Assembly: GCA_017619335.1 (NCBI GenBank)
Contig: JAFZSP010000091.1
Span: forward strand, 93,454-157,453
Origin: Bacteroidaceae bacterium
GTDB lineage: Bacteria; Bacteroidota; Bacteroidia; Bacteroidales; Bacteroidaceae
Length of the DNA stretch: 64,000 nt
Direction of reading: 5' to 3'
This document shows, one piece after another, positions 34,463 through 43,797 of this stretch. A model generated the notes under the pieces. That model made no database searches and was not told the origin of the DNA. It saw only the letters and a program-made list of their open reading frames with translations. Position 1 is the stretch's first letter; each line of letters opens with the position of its first letter. The position numbers and the translations under genes are program-made.

Positions 34463-35965
34463 ATGAATACCCAACCACTTTTAATATACAATACCCTTTC
34501 TCGTCAGAAAGAACTATTCCGCCCTCTGGTGGAAGGCCGCGTAGGCATGTATGTCTGCGGCCCCACCGTCTATGGCGATGCCCACCTGGGCCACGCCCGT
34601 CCAGCCATCACTTTTGACCTGCTGTTCAGATACTTGCAGCATCTCGGTTACAAAGTTCGCTATGTCCGCAATATCACGGACGTGGGTCACCTGGAGCATG
34701 ATGCAGACGAGGGCGAGGACAAGATTGCCAAGAAAGCCCGCGTGGAGCAGTTGGAGCCCATGGAAGTGGCACAGTACTACACCAATCGCTTCCACGATGC
34801 CATGCGCGCGCTCAACTGCCTGCCGCCCAGTATAGAACCTCACGCTACAGGACACATTATCGAGCAGATCCAACTGGTGAAAGAGATTCTGGACAACGGC
34901 TTTGCCTACGAGAGTCACGGCAGCGTCTATTTCGACGTGGAGAAATACAATGAGAAGTACCGTTATGGCAAGCTTTCTGGTCGCAACCTGACGGATGTCA
35001 TCAATAACAGCCGTGAGCTGGATGGAGTTGGTGAGAAACGCAATCAGGTGGATTTTGCCCTCTGGAAGGCTGCCCAGCCCGAGCACATCATGCGCTGGCC
35101 TTCGCCTTGGAGTGACGGTTTCCCCGGCTGGCACTGCGAGTGCACAGCCATGGGACGCAAGTACTTGGGTAATCATTTCGACATTCATGGTGGTGGCATG
35201 GACCTTGTCTTCCCGCATCATGAGTGCGAGATTGCACAGGCAGTGGCCTCTCAGGGCGACGATATGGTCAAGTACTGGATGCACTGCAACATGCTCACTG
35301 TGGGTGGACAGAAGATGGGAAAGAGCCTGGGTAACTTCATCACGCTCAACGAATTCTTCAACGGCACACACAAGAGTCTGACGCAGGCCTACACGCCAAT
35401 GACCATCCGCTTCTTCATCCTCCAGGCTCACTACCGCTCAACCGTTGACTTCTCCAACGAAGCCCTGCAAGCTGCAGAGAAAGGCCTGCAACGCTTGATG
35501 ACTGCTATCGCAGATCTCAAGCGCATCACGCCTGCTGCCGAGAGTGACGAACAAACGCACAAGGTTGTTGCAGAGTTGCTCCAGAAGTGCTACGATGCCA
35601 TGAACGACGACCTGGCTTCTCCGCTGGTTATCAGTCATCTGTTCGAGGCTGCCAGCACGATTAACCGTGTCGTTGACCACAAGGGCAGCATCAGTGCAGC
35701 CGATTTTGAAGAGCTCTCTGCCACCATGCACCTTTTCGCCGAGGACATCTTAGGCCTCCTGCCAGCCAATGCTGCTGCTCAAGGCACTTCCGCCGCCCGC
35801 GAGGAAGCCTTTGGTCACGCAGTGGATATGCTGTTGGAGCAGCGCGCTGTGGCCAAGGCCAACAAGGATTGGGCCACGAGCGACAAGATTCGTAACGAAC
35901 TCACCGCCCTCGGCTTTGAAATCAAAGATACCAAGGACGGCGCCACGTGGTCGCTGAATCGTTGA
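34463..35965 (+). CDS. cysS: Cysteinyl-tRNA synthetase
   Basis: The 500-residue class I synthetase contains [19 protein letters not shown] (zinc Cys and HIGH motif as HLGH), [29 protein letters not shown] for the remaining zinc ligands, and KMGKSLGN for KMSKS. It charges tRNA-Cys. The second position of KMSKS is Gly rather than Ser, a tolerated variant. The gene is followed by a palindromic repeat and convergent ispF. Confidence 0.96.
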   Translation: MNTQPLLIYNTLSRQKELFRPLVEGRVGMYVCGPTVYGDAHLGHARPAITFDLLFRYLQHLGYKVRYVRNITDVGHLEHDADEGEDKIAKKARVEQLEPMEVAQYYTNRFHDAMRALNCLPPSIEPHATGHIIEQIQLVKEILDNGFAYESHGSVYFDVEKYNEKYRYGKLSGRNLTDVINNSRELDGVGEKRNQVDFALWKAAQPEHIMRWPSPWSDGFPGWHCECTAMGRKYLGNHFDIHGGGMDLVFPHHECEIAQAVASQGDDMVKYWMHCNMLTVGGQKMGKSLGNFITLNEFFNGTHKSLTQAYTPMTIRFFILQAHYRSTVDFSNEALQAAEKGLQRLMTAIADLKRITPAAESDEQTHKVVAELLQKCYDAMNDDLASPLVISHLFEAASTINRVVDHKGSISAADFEELSATMHLFAEDILGLLPANAAAQGTSAAREEAFGHAVDMLLEQRAVAKANKDWATSDKIRNELTALGFEIKDTKDGATWSLNR

Positions 35966-35974
35966 ATTTGCTTG

Positions 35975-36036
35975 GAAGTTATGTGGCCTCCGGCCACATA
36001 ACTACTTTAACTTCCGCCGCGAAGCGGCATAACTTC
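35975..36036. repeat. Compound hairpin (REP-like) between cysS and ispF
   Basis: A 12-bp stem (AGTTATGTGGCC and complement, 35977-36003, 3-nt loop) and a GC hairpin (GCCGC-GAA-GCGGC, 36016-36028) are enclosed by GAAGTTATG and CATAACTTC at the ends. It lies between two convergent stops and probably also terminates transcription. Confidence 0.85.
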
Positions 36037-36038
36037 AT

Positions 36039-36518
36039 TTAGTCAGCTTTCTCTATGAGACAGACGGCGTAAGCGCTGATGCCTTCCTCGCGTCCTGTGA
36101 ATCCCAGTCGTTCTGTGGTTGTGGCCTTGATGCTCACGGCATCAGCGTCACATCCAATGACGCTGGCCAGACACGCTTGCATGGCAGGGATATGAGGATT
36201 CAGCTTGGGGCGTTCTGCACAGACCGTGGCGTCTATGTTTCCCACGCGATACCCTTTCTCTGCGATGAGTGCCACCGTCTTCCGCAATAGAATCTTGCTG
36301 TCAATGCCATCTGTCTCAGCGGCGGTATCAGGGAAATGATAACCAATGTCCCTCATGTTGGCCGCACCCAAGAGGGCATCGCAAATGGCATGAATGAGCA
36401 CATCGGCATCTGAGTGCCCCAACAATCCCAGGCTGTGTTGTATCTTGATGCCACCTAACCACAGCTCGCGGCCTTCCACCAACTGGTGGACATCAAATCC
36501 AAAACCTATTCTGCTCAT
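36039..36518 (-). CDS. ispF: 2-C-methyl-D-erythritol 2,4-cyclodiphosphate synthase
   Basis: The 159-residue protein starts MSRIGFGFDVHQLVEGRELW (metal-binding D and H), with LLGHSDADVLIHAICDALLGA, DIGYHFPDT and the terminal ATTTERLGFTGREEGISAYA. It cyclises CDP-methylerythritol phosphate in the MEP pathway, the step just before IspG. It overlaps the porV stop by four bases and is the last gene of the FAH-porU-porV-ispF operon. Confidence 0.96.
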   Translation of the reverse strand: MSRIGFGFDVHQLVEGRELWLGGIKIQHSLGLLGHSDADVLIHAICDALLGAANMRDIGYHFPDTAAETDGIDSKILLRKTVALIAEKGYRVGNIDATVCAERPKLNPHIPAMQACLASVIGCDADAVSIKATTTERLGFTGREEGISAYAVCLIEKAD

Positions 36519-37717
36519 CTTCTTTTCTTTCCAAAGAGGTCATAGATGCCGTCCAAGTCAAAGCCGAGGGTGAAGCGCATGGTCTGATCCAGCGGATTGG
36601 ATTGGGCGGTTGAAATCACGTAGGAAGCGTCCAGTGAGAAGACATTCATCTTGAAGCCCGCTCCGGCAGTGACATATTTGCGGTTACCCTTGTTGGCATG
36701 TTCATCATGATAACCTGCCCGGAGGAAGAAGCGGTCATTGTAGGAATATTCACATCCGATGCTCCACTGAATCTCCTGTAGTTCCTCCTTGAAGCCGTTG
36801 GGGGCATCGTGAAAACTCTTGAAGATACCCGCGATGGGTGAGAGGTCATAATAGTCACGTTGGCAACGGTCAATGTAATCATTGTCAGGTTCATCGGCTC
36901 CCTGCATAGGATAGGTGGGGACAAGGAACTTGTTGGCATCGGCAGCGATGGAGAAGCGGTTGTACTCGTCAAAGGGAATCGTCAGGTTCATACCCAAGCG
37001 GAGGTTGGTGGGGATGAACTCGGCATTGTCTGTGCCACCGTAGCTGATCTTGGAGCCGATGTTGGAGATATTGAGGCCGATGCCCAATCCACATTCGCGA
37101 TTGCCCAGCATCAGGTAATTATTGTAGTACATGGCGATGTCGGCAGCAAAAGCTTTGCCCGGCGAGCTCTCTGCCGTGTAGTCAAACTGGATGTCGGAAT
37201 AGATGAAACGCATTCCCACAGCCATGGAGAAAGCATCCGAGAGCATACGGGAATAAGCTGCATCCACCGCCATCTCATAGGGGCGGACAGTCATACCGCT
37301 GGTGGTTCCGGAGCTGACGGTGCCCTGATTGTCCCAGAACTCCACATCGCCCAATGAGAAGTAACGCAGCGAACCGCTGATGGCGCTGTAGTCTCCAATG
37401 CGGTAGAAACCAGAGATATTGGCCAGGTTGATATCGTTGACCAGCTTGCGCAACCAAGGTGTGTAGCTGACAGCAATGCCTGCGCGTCCCACACAGAAGG
37501 GGTACTTGGCAGGGTTCCAGTACTGTGAGTTGACGTCTGCCTCGGTGGCCGCGCCCACGTCACCCATACCGCCGCCTCGTGCATCAGGGGCGATGCTCAT
37601 GGAGACAACGCTGTACATTACTGGATTATAGGTATTCTGACGATCGCCCTCGTCGTCGGCACGTGAGATGGTGCTGACGGCCAATGAGCAAAGAAAAATG
37701 AACAAAAACTTCTTCAT
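36515..37717 (-). CDS. porV: PorV (LptO), T9SS outer-membrane shuttle protein
   Basis: The 400-residue protein has a signal peptide (MKKFLFIFLCSLAVSTISRA) and the PorV N-terminus: NPVMYSVVSMSIAPDARGGGMGDVGAA, then SQYWNPAKYPF. It is a FadL-like 14-strand barrel by family. PorV binds T9SS cargo leaving the SprA pore and carries it to the PorU sortase, which is encoded immediately upstream. Length and gene order are typical. Confidence 0.93.
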   Translation of the reverse strand: MKKFLFIFLCSLAVSTISRADDEGDRQNTYNPVMYSVVSMSIAPDARGGGMGDVGAATEADVNSQYWNPAKYPFCVGRAGIAVSYTPWLRKLVNDINLANISGFYRIGDYSAISGSLRYFSLGDVEFWDNQGTVSSGTTSGMTVRPYEMAVDAAYSRMLSDAFSMAVGMRFIYSDIQFDYTAESSPGKAFAADIAMYYNNYLMLGNRECGLGIGLNISNIGSKISYGGTDNAEFIPTNLRLGMNLTIPFDEYNRFSIAADANKFLVPTYPMQGADEPDNDYIDRCQRDYYDLSPIAGIFKSFHDAPNGFKEELQEIQWSIGCEYSYNDRFFLRAGYHDEHANKGNRKYVTAGAGFKMNVFSLDASYVISTAQSNPLDQTMRFTLGFDLDGIYDLFGKKRR

Positions 37718-37733
37718 CTATACTATGAATTAC

Positions 37734-40700
37734 TTACTGTTTACGATTGATGATGAGCTTCTGGGTGGCTGTGGCTTGTTCGCCGCCATCGCAACTGATT
37801 CGAGCTCTATAGAGATAGACGCCGCTGGTGACCTGTGTGCCTGCTGAGGTAGTGAGGTTCCAGGGAATCGTGTAAAGTCCGCTGGCAGTGACGCCGCTCT
37901 CGGAGTGACTCCAGAGTATGCGTCCTGAGAAGTCGAAGACCTCCAGCACGAAGTCACAGACGCTGCCCGGACGGTCATGTGTCAGCAGGAATGTGGTGAG
38001 GGTGCTGGCGGGATTTTGGGAGACGCGCAGGTTCAGGATGCTCACTTGCAGTGAAGGATCCACGCGGAAGTTCAGTCGTGCTGTACCGGCATTGCCCATC
38101 ATGTCCCAAGCGCGGAAGAGCAAGCTGTGCTCGCCAGCTTCCAGCTCAGGAATGGAGAAGGCCACGGTGCCTCGGCTGTAGTCACCAAACTCGCCCACGA
38201 AGTAATCGTTGAGGGTGTAGGTGGTGGAGGCACGCCCGTCGATAATCAGCTCCAGGTCGTGCCCGATGCCGTTACCGCTGGTGTTGATGCCGCTCTCGTC
38301 CTCCAAGTCAGCTCGGAAATAGGGTGTGGCACCCACCGTGCCGCCTTCCTGGAACTGTTCGTCCCCTAAGTAGGCCATGATTTTGGGCCCGATGGTGTCT
38401 GTCAGGTTCACCTCTGTGCCTCCGATGAGGAAGTCCTCGCTGTAGCCATTGGCCTCTGTGAGGCGGTCGGCAGAGAGGGCATAGAAGAGCAGGCGTCCCG
38501 TTTTGTCACTGTAACTGATGTCGATGGGCACGGGGCAGGTCACAGAGAATCGTCCGCCCCGGATGCTGTCCTGGCCGTTATAGAGTATCTTGTCGTAGGC
38601 TCTGAAGACGAAGGGCTCCGAGGCCTTGCCATCGTTGTTGCGGCAGGTGATGGTGTTTTGGCTGTCATAGAGTCGCAGTGCGATGGTGCCAGCGAAGTCC
38701 GCCATCAGTTGGTCGCTGCTGTCCTCCACATGTCCCGCCAGTTTCACCTTGCTGCCTGCATGAATAGTGTAGTCCTCTGGCAGTGCGCCTACGGCTATGC
38801 CATTGATGCTGTCCAGAAGGACATGGTTGGTGATGCTGCCAAGCCGCAGGGCGGGGTCTCCGAGGAGGGCATAGTGCAACTTGTTGACGGTATATTGGCG
38901 GTTGGCGTAGGCCAGTTTGGATTCTATCACCCGCTGCTTGGCCAGCCGGACGGCATCTCCCAGACGGTTGGGTCGTCCTTCCTCGTCATGGGCGAAGGCG
39001 GTGTAGCAGAATGCCTGGTTCATCTCCTCGTTGGCATTGGCATAGACAGTGCGGGTGGTGCCGTAGAAGGCGATGGCAGCCCCTGTCTCATTCAGCACTG
39101 CCGTCTCTCCGATGTTCTCTTTCTGCGTGTCAAACGGCATCACATCACAGGCGGCAGTGACCCAGAGCGGCGGACGGGAGGTGGTGAAGGTGGTGAAGTC
39201 CTCGATGCGCAACACTTGCTCGTGGGAAATGGTATAGGTGGAGGCGTGCCCCGTGTAGTTCATCATCAGCGCACCCTCTTCCATCTGTTTTTTGATGATT
39301 TGCTGCACCTCGGGATAGCGGTTTCCAGAAGGCGTGCTCTCGCGTTTGTAGGCATCCCAGATGACCTTGCGCACCTCCAGTGAGGGATGTCGTGCTGCCA
39401 CGCTGTCTGCCGCATCGTTGGCCATGCGCAGGTGCTGGTTGTTGTCGCCGTCGTCACCTAAGAAGCAAACCACATTCTTCCAGGCACCAGCCTGTTCGGA
39501 GCGGATGTAGCTGATGGTCTTATCGACCAGTGCCTTGGCCTCCTTCACCGTTCTCACAGGGAAGCGTCCCACGCCCAGATCAGTCTTCTCGGAATAGAGC
39601 GTGCGTCCCTCGCCATCGTCCAGCAGGCCGAAGTATTCTTCCATCACGAAGGTATTGGTGTCACTGAAGGAGTTCTCGCTCTCAAAACACAGCAGGAAGT
39701 TGTCTGGTGAATAACCTCTCCAGGCAGGGGAAAGCATGCGGTTGTCCCATGCGCAGTCTCCGAAGAGCAGGAGGTAACGCGGGGCGGTGCCGTTCTGGAT
39801 GCCTCTGTCATACAGCATCTTGAGGAAACGGCGGTAGGCTGTGGCATCTGGTGTGCCGCTGGAGAACTCGTTGAAGATCTGGTCGGCACGCACGACGATA
39901 CAGCGCAGACCGTCAATCTCTGTGTGGACATCGGCCATGCGCTGAGCCTGTGCGTCAAAGATGCCGCTGGCGGGCGTGATGATGACCATATCGATGGAAT
40001 CCAGCGCGTGCAGATTCTGGTTCTCAATGGTTCCCACGATGGTGGGTGCGGGATAGTCGGCAGCAGCATCGAAAGCCACAAAGCGTGCCTCCTCCCCTTC
40101 TCCTTCCACAGCCACGCGGCAGATGAGTTCGCCGTTCTCGCCTGTCACCGTCTGCCCCTCGTAGGCCACAGCAGGCTGTCCGCGTTCTGCCAAGCGCCAG
40201 AGTTGCGGCTGCTGCCCCTCGGCATAACGGATGTCCAGGGTGCAACTGTCTGGTGTCCAGAACTGTACCTGTGGATGGCTGGCGTCCAATGCCAGTTGAG
40301 CATCGTATGCCAGTTCAACGTAATCCAGTCGGGCGTGCTGTCCGCTGGGTGCTTGGAAAAGGACGGTGGCTTCTGTCCCCTGTGGCAGAGAGACATTGTA
40401 CCGTTTGATGGAGGACATGGCAAAGAGGTACTCACTGGTGAGCTCCGTAATGCTCATCGGCTCCAGCGCGTTACCATTATAATAAGGTGTCACCTCTGTG
40501 GCAGTGGAATTGGCCGCCGTGAAGTTCACTCGCAAGGTGGCGTTTCCTTCTGTCAGGGGCTTGGCGGGAAGTGAGAGCTTGTAGGTGCGTCCCGTACCCA
40601 CGGCATAATCAAAGTTTTCCACCAACACTCGTCCGCCTTGGAACCAGGCATAGCCGTCGGGGTCGTGGACGGCATAGGCCACAATGGAGTCCTGGGGGTC

Positions 40701-41564
40701 GTGAATGGCTGTGGCGGTTTGACGTTCGATGGTGGATGTTGCCTGAGCTGCTTCTGTCACAAAGTAGCAGGCGGCCGTGGCGTAATGATTGTTCACATGT
40801 ACTCCGCTGCGCCAGGTGGTGAGGCCGTTGGCATAAAAGAGATAGCCATCCGCCACAGGCAGCAGTGCCACATCTTCCAGGTCGTCCCAATCTGTGTCAG
40901 GTGTCATCACTTCCTGTTGCAGATGTCCGCCGTAACCATAGACGCGCACGTTCTGAGTGTTGGAGAAACCCATGCTGCGCAACTGGCTGTTTGTCAGGTG
41001 ATAGATGCCATCCTCTGTGACGCTGATTTTCACCCATCGCCCTGTGGCCAGCACACTGTTGGAAGCCCATCGGCCTCCGAGAGAATCTTGGGGAGCTCTC
41101 CGGACCATCCGAGCCCGCTGGCTGTTTTTTTTCTTCTGAGGGATAATCTCCACCTTTCCGCTCATCAGCTTCAGATACTTACCTGCTTGGAAGACGATGG
41201 GCACGAAGGTGATGTCTATCATCCCCTTCCCGCGGCTGGCTCCCACGAAGGTCTCCACCTGCAGCGTGTCTGCCAGTAGGTCACGGAAGCGCTCTGCCAC
41301 AGCGGCTTCTGCCTTGGTGAGCGGTGCCCATTCGGGATAGGTGACCTGCACGCGGTAGTCAAACAGTCGATAATCCGTCTCCAGCGGCACCACCTCTGTA
41401 TAGACGGGCAGCACGCTGTCTATGCGCATCACGTTCCAGTCAAAGCGCGTGAAGTGCTGTGCTGCCGCCGAGCTCAGGAAGAGGAGTTGCAGGCACCAGA
41501 GTAATATGGGTTTATAGAGTTTCAAGTTTCTAATTTCAAGTTTCAAAATACAATCATCATTCAT
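37734..41564 (-). CDS. porU: PorU, T9SS C-terminal signal peptidase/sortase
   Basis: The ~1276-residue protein is of the gingipain-like C25 family. The catalytic His is in MNYTGHASTYTISHE and the Cys in WVTAACDVMPFDT. It ends with a T9SS-type C-terminal domain (YNPASTLTTFLL-like SQNPASTLTTFLL, VFDFSGRILWS, SGVYLYRARI). PorU cleaves the C-terminal signal of cargo and attaches it to A-LPS. The start is uncertain: ATG 41564 gives a heptamer-encoded leader (CILKLEIRNLKL) before the signal peptide, while TTG 41525 would give MKLYKPILLWCLQLLFLSSA, a cleaner signal. The last helix precedes AAAQ. Confidence 0.92.
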   Translation of the reverse strand: MNDDCILKLEIRNLKLYKPILLWCLQLLFLSSAAAQHFTRFDWNVMRIDSVLPVYTEVVPLETDYRLFDYRVQVTYPEWAPLTKAEAAVAERFRDLLADTLQVETFVGASRGKGMIDITFVPIVFQAGKYLKLMSGKVEIIPQKKKNSQRARMVRRAPQDSLGGRWASNSVLATGRWVKISVTEDGIYHLTNSQLRSMGFSNTQNVRVYGYGGHLQQEVMTPDTDWDDLEDVALLPVADGYLFYANGLTTWRSGVHVNNHYATAACYFVTEAAQATSTIERQTATAIHDPQDSIVAYAVHDPDGYAWFQGGRVLVENFDYAVGTGRTYKLSLPAKPLTEGNATLRVNFTAANSTATEVTPYYNGNALEPMSITELTSEYLFAMSSIKRYNVSLPQGTEATVLFQAPSGQHARLDYVELAYDAQLALDASHPQVQFWTPDSCTLDIRYAEGQQPQLWRLAERGQPAVAYEGQTVTGENGELICRVAVEGEGEEARFVAFDAAADYPAPTIVGTIENQNLHALDSIDMVIITPASGIFDAQAQRMADVHTEIDGLRCIVVRADQIFNEFSSGTPDATAYRRFLKMLYDRGIQNGTAPRYLLLFGDCAWDNRMLSPAWRGYSPDNFLLCFESENSFSDTNTFVMEEYFGLLDDGEGRTLYSEKTDLGVGRFPVRTVKEAKALVDKTISYIRSEQAGAWKNVVCFLGDDGDNNQHLRMANDAADSVAARHPSLEVRKVIWDAYKRESTPSGNRYPEVQQIIKKQMEEGALMMNYTGHASTYTISHEQVLRIEDFTTFTTSRPPLWVTAACDVMPFDTQKENIGETAVLNETGAAIAFYGTTRTVYANANEEMNQAFCYTAFAHDEEGRPNRLGDAVRLAKQRVIESKLAYANRQYTVNKLHYALLGDPALRLGSITNHVLLDSINGIAVGALPEDYTIHAGSKVKLAGHVEDSSDQLMADFAGTIALRLYDSQNTITCRNNDGKASEPFVFRAYDKILYNGQDSIRGGRFSVTCPVPIDISYSDKTGRLLFYALSADRLTEANGYSEDFLIGGTEVNLTDTIGPKIMAYLGDEQFQEGGTVGATPYFRADLEDESGINTSGNGIGHDLELIIDGRASTTYTLNDYFVGEFGDYSRGTVAFSIPELEAGEHSLLFRAWDMMGNAGTARLNFRVDPSLQVSILNLRVSQNPASTLTTFLLTHDRPGSVCDFVLEVFDFSGRILWSHSESGVTASGLYTIPWNLTTSAGTQVTSGVYLYRARISCDGGEQATATQKLIINRKQ
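41518..41545. repeat. Heptamer tract AGTTTCA x4 at the start of porU
   Basis: AGTTTCA, AGTTTCT, AATTTCA, AGTTTCA on the plus strand. It is translated on the minus strand as part of the porU leader if the upstream ATG is used. Confidence 0.85.
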
Positions 41565-41567
41565 CAA

Positions 41568-42188
41568 TCACTTCACATTGAATTCCAGCAGTTTCTGGTC
41601 TTCCAACCATCCACAGAGGTGGTCGTTCTCATGGACAGGTCCCACACCCACTGGTGTCCCTGTGTAGAGGAGGTCTCCCGTCTTGAGGGTGAAGAACTGA
41701 CTGATGTAGGCAATCAGCTCATCCACCGTCCGCAGCATGTCGGCAGTGTGGCCTTGCTGCACCGTCTGTCCGTTGATGTCCAGATGGAAGTGCAGGTCCT
41801 GCACGTTCCGCCCCAGTGCATCTACTGGTACAAACTTTCCCACGACTGCCGAACCATCGAATCCCTTGCACAGTTCCCAGGGATGCCCCTTGGCCGTCAG
41901 CTGCTCTTGCAGGTCACGTGCTGTGAAGTCGATGCCCACTGTCACGGCATCATAATATCGGTGGGCGAAGCGGGGTGAGATGCTGCGTCCCAACCTTGAG
42001 ATGCGCACAACGACTTCCGTCTCATAGTCACACCGCTGTGTGAAATCGGGGATGAAGAACGGACGTCCATTGGTGAGGAGTGCAGAGTCAGCTTTCGTGA
42101 AAATCACGGGTTCCTCTGTTTTAAATAACGCGCCATGAAGCTCTTTATTGTGCTCGGCGTAGTTCATTCCTACTGCAAATATCTTCAT
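41568..42188 (-). CDS. Fumarylacetoacetate-hydrolase-family protein
   Basis: The start is ATG 42188 (MKIFAVGMNYAEHNKEL), giving 206 residues. FAH-fold motifs include PVIFTKADSALL, CDYETEVVVRISRLG with the metal-binding Glu residues, GIDFTARDLQ, KGFDGSAVVGKF, and LYTGTPVGVGP. The family covers acylpyruvate hydrolases, 2-hydroxyhepta-2,4-diene-dioate isomerases and oxaloacetate decarboxylases; the substrate is not predictable. It is the first gene of the porU-porV-ispF run, three bases from porU, with no obvious functional link. Confidence 0.88.
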   Translation of the reverse strand: MKIFAVGMNYAEHNKELHGALFKTEEPVIFTKADSALLTNGRPFFIPDFTQRCDYETEVVVRISRLGRSISPRFAHRYYDAVTVGIDFTARDLQEQLTAKGHPWELCKGFDGSAVVGKFVPVDALGRNVQDLHFHLDINGQTVQQGHTADMLRTVDELIAYISQFFTLKTGDLLYTGTPVGVGPVHENDHLCGWLEDQKLLEFNVK

Positions 42189-42207
42189 ATATGTCACTTT
42201 TGCGGCG

Positions 42208-42215
42208 TAAAAGTA
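42208..42215 (-). promoter_or_regulatory. Possible -7 box of FAH-porU-porV-ispF
   Basis: TACTTTTA on the minus strand differs from TAnnTTTG only in the last base. It is 20 nt before the FAH-family start. The rest of the 268-nt gap holds the divergent leader of the oxidoreductase gene, with a TAACTTTA at 42332-42339. Confidence 0.35.
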
Positions 42216-42415
42216 CAAAAAAACTCCCTTTATGTCCGCTTTCTGGGCTTGATTTTACCACAGATTAACATTTTTGTGTGAAAGTGTGTGAAAAATGAGC
42301 CCCAAAATGACCATCTTGACGAATAAAGATGTAACTTTACACCGCAAAATGCACATTTGAATGGCAAATTGCAAATCTTTTATCACAAATTTACTCCAAA
42401 CTCAATTACTCTCAT

Positions 42416-42450
42416 CTTTAAACTCTAAACTTTAAACCCTAAACTCAAAC
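42416..42450. repeat. Heptamer tract CTNTAAA x5 before an ATG
   Basis: CTTTAAA, CTCTAAA, CTTTAAA, CCCTAAA, CTCAAAC end six bases before the start at 42457. Confidence 0.88.
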
Positions 42451-42456
42451 ATAAGT

Positions 42457-43737
42457 ATGGACAGAAGAAATTTCATGAAGACCTTGGGCGCCGCTGGGTT
42501 GTTCACCATCGTCCCGAGGAAAGTGTTGGGCGGAAAGGGCTTCGTGGCCCCCAGTGACCAACTGACCAAAGCCATCATCGGCGTGGGCGGCATCGGCCGT
42601 TCCAGCAGCCACTTCTCCAGTTCCGAAGCGTGCCGTCTGCTGGCCGTTTGTGACGTGGACAAGAAACATCTGAACAGTGCCGTGGAGGCCGCCAAGACCC
42701 AGCTGAAGGAGAACGTGAAGGCCTATGAGGACTTCCGTGACCTCATCCATCAGTCCGGTGCCGACATCATCCACATCGCCACACCGCCACACTGGCACGG
42801 ACTCATGGCAGTGGAAGCCGCCAAAGCTGGCAAGGACATCTGGCTGGAGAAGCCCATGACCCGCACCATCGGTGAGGGCAAAGCCGTCAAGGCTGCTGTG
42901 GAGCGTTATGGCCGCATCCTGCGCCTGAACACTTGGTTCCGCTTCACCGACACCTTCTATGGCCTGGGCACGCCCGTCAAGCCGCTGAAGAAGCTCATCC
43001 AGAGCGGACAGTTAGGTTGGCCGCTGAAGGTCACCGTGTCGGGTGCCACAGGTTTCACATGGAAGTTCTTCTGGGTGGGCAAGGACAACCTCACGCCCCA
43101 ACCCGTTCCTGCCGAGCTGAACTATGACCTCTGGCTGGGCCCCGCTCCCTTCAAGCCCTATCATGTCCACCGCACTCACCAGACCTTCCGCGGTTACTGG
43201 GATTACGATGGCGGCGGCCTCACTGATATGGGCCAGCACTACCTGGATCCCGTGCAGTACATACTGGGCAAGGACAACGAGTTCCCCGTGAAGGTGGAAA
43301 TCGACGCCCCGCAGCAGCACTACGATGCCGTGGGCATCTGGCACAAAATCACTTACACCTACGCTGACGGCTGCCAAATCGTCCTGGAGGGTGAAGGTTA
43401 CGAGAGCAAAGGTAAACTCGCCTACATCGAAGGTCCAAAGGGCAAGGTCTATAAGGGATTTGAGTGTACCATCCCCAACGTGCAGCAACTCATCAACGAG
43501 CTGCCTGATCCGGAGCCGCAGCGCACCGACTTCCTCGACTGCGTTCGCACCCGCCAGAAGTTCGCCCTCAACGAGGACAACGGTCACCACAGCTGCACCC
43601 TCGTCAACCTGGGTGCCGTGGGCTTGCGCCTCGGACGCAGCGTCCTGAACTTCGACCCTGCCACACAGCGCTTCATCGGAGACGATGCTGCCAACGCCCT
43701 CATCGACCAGCCCATGCGCGGAGAGTGGAAAATATAA
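42457..43737 (+). CDS. Secreted Gfo/Idh/MocA-family oxidoreductase (Tat signal)
   Basis: The 426-residue protein begins MDRRNFMKTLGAAGLFTIV, a twin-arginine-type signal, so it should fold with cofactor before export. The Rossmann motif is AIIGVGGIGRSSSHF, followed by LLAVCDVDKKH, ATPPHWHGLMAVEAAKAGKDIWLEKPMTR (EKP motif) and a C-terminal dehydratase-like sheet domain with GGGLTDMGQHYLDP. Periplasmic members oxidise sugar C3 hydroxyls or act as hydrolases using tightly bound NAD. The downstream DUF1080 gene points to 3-keto-glycoside metabolism. Confidence 0.88.
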   Translation: MDRRNFMKTLGAAGLFTIVPRKVLGGKGFVAPSDQLTKAIIGVGGIGRSSSHFSSSEACRLLAVCDVDKKHLNSAVEAAKTQLKENVKAYEDFRDLIHQSGADIIHIATPPHWHGLMAVEAAKAGKDIWLEKPMTRTIGEGKAVKAAVERYGRILRLNTWFRFTDTFYGLGTPVKPLKKLIQSGQLGWPLKVTVSGATGFTWKFFWVGKDNLTPQPVPAELNYDLWLGPAPFKPYHVHRTHQTFRGYWDYDGGGLTDMGQHYLDPVQYILGKDNEFPVKVEIDAPQQHYDAVGIWHKITYTYADGCQIVLEGEGYESKGKLAYIEGPKGKVYKGFECTIPNVQQLINELPDPEPQRTDFLDCVRTRQKFALNEDNGHHSCTLVNLGAVGLRLGRSVLNFDPATQRFIGDDAANALIDQPMRGEWKI

Positions 43738-43791
43738 TTCACAATTGACAATTCATAATTCACAATTCATAATTCACAAGTGACAATTGAA
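43736..43791. repeat. Eight heptamers AATTCAC between oxidoreductase and DUF1080 genes
   Basis: Units are AATTCAC, AATTGAC, AATTCAT, AATTCAC, AATTCAT, AATTCAC, AAGTGAC, AATTGAA. They start in the upstream stop codon and end six bases before ATG 43798. It is the longest tract in the window. Confidence 0.92.
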
Positions 43792-43797
43792 GTTCCT

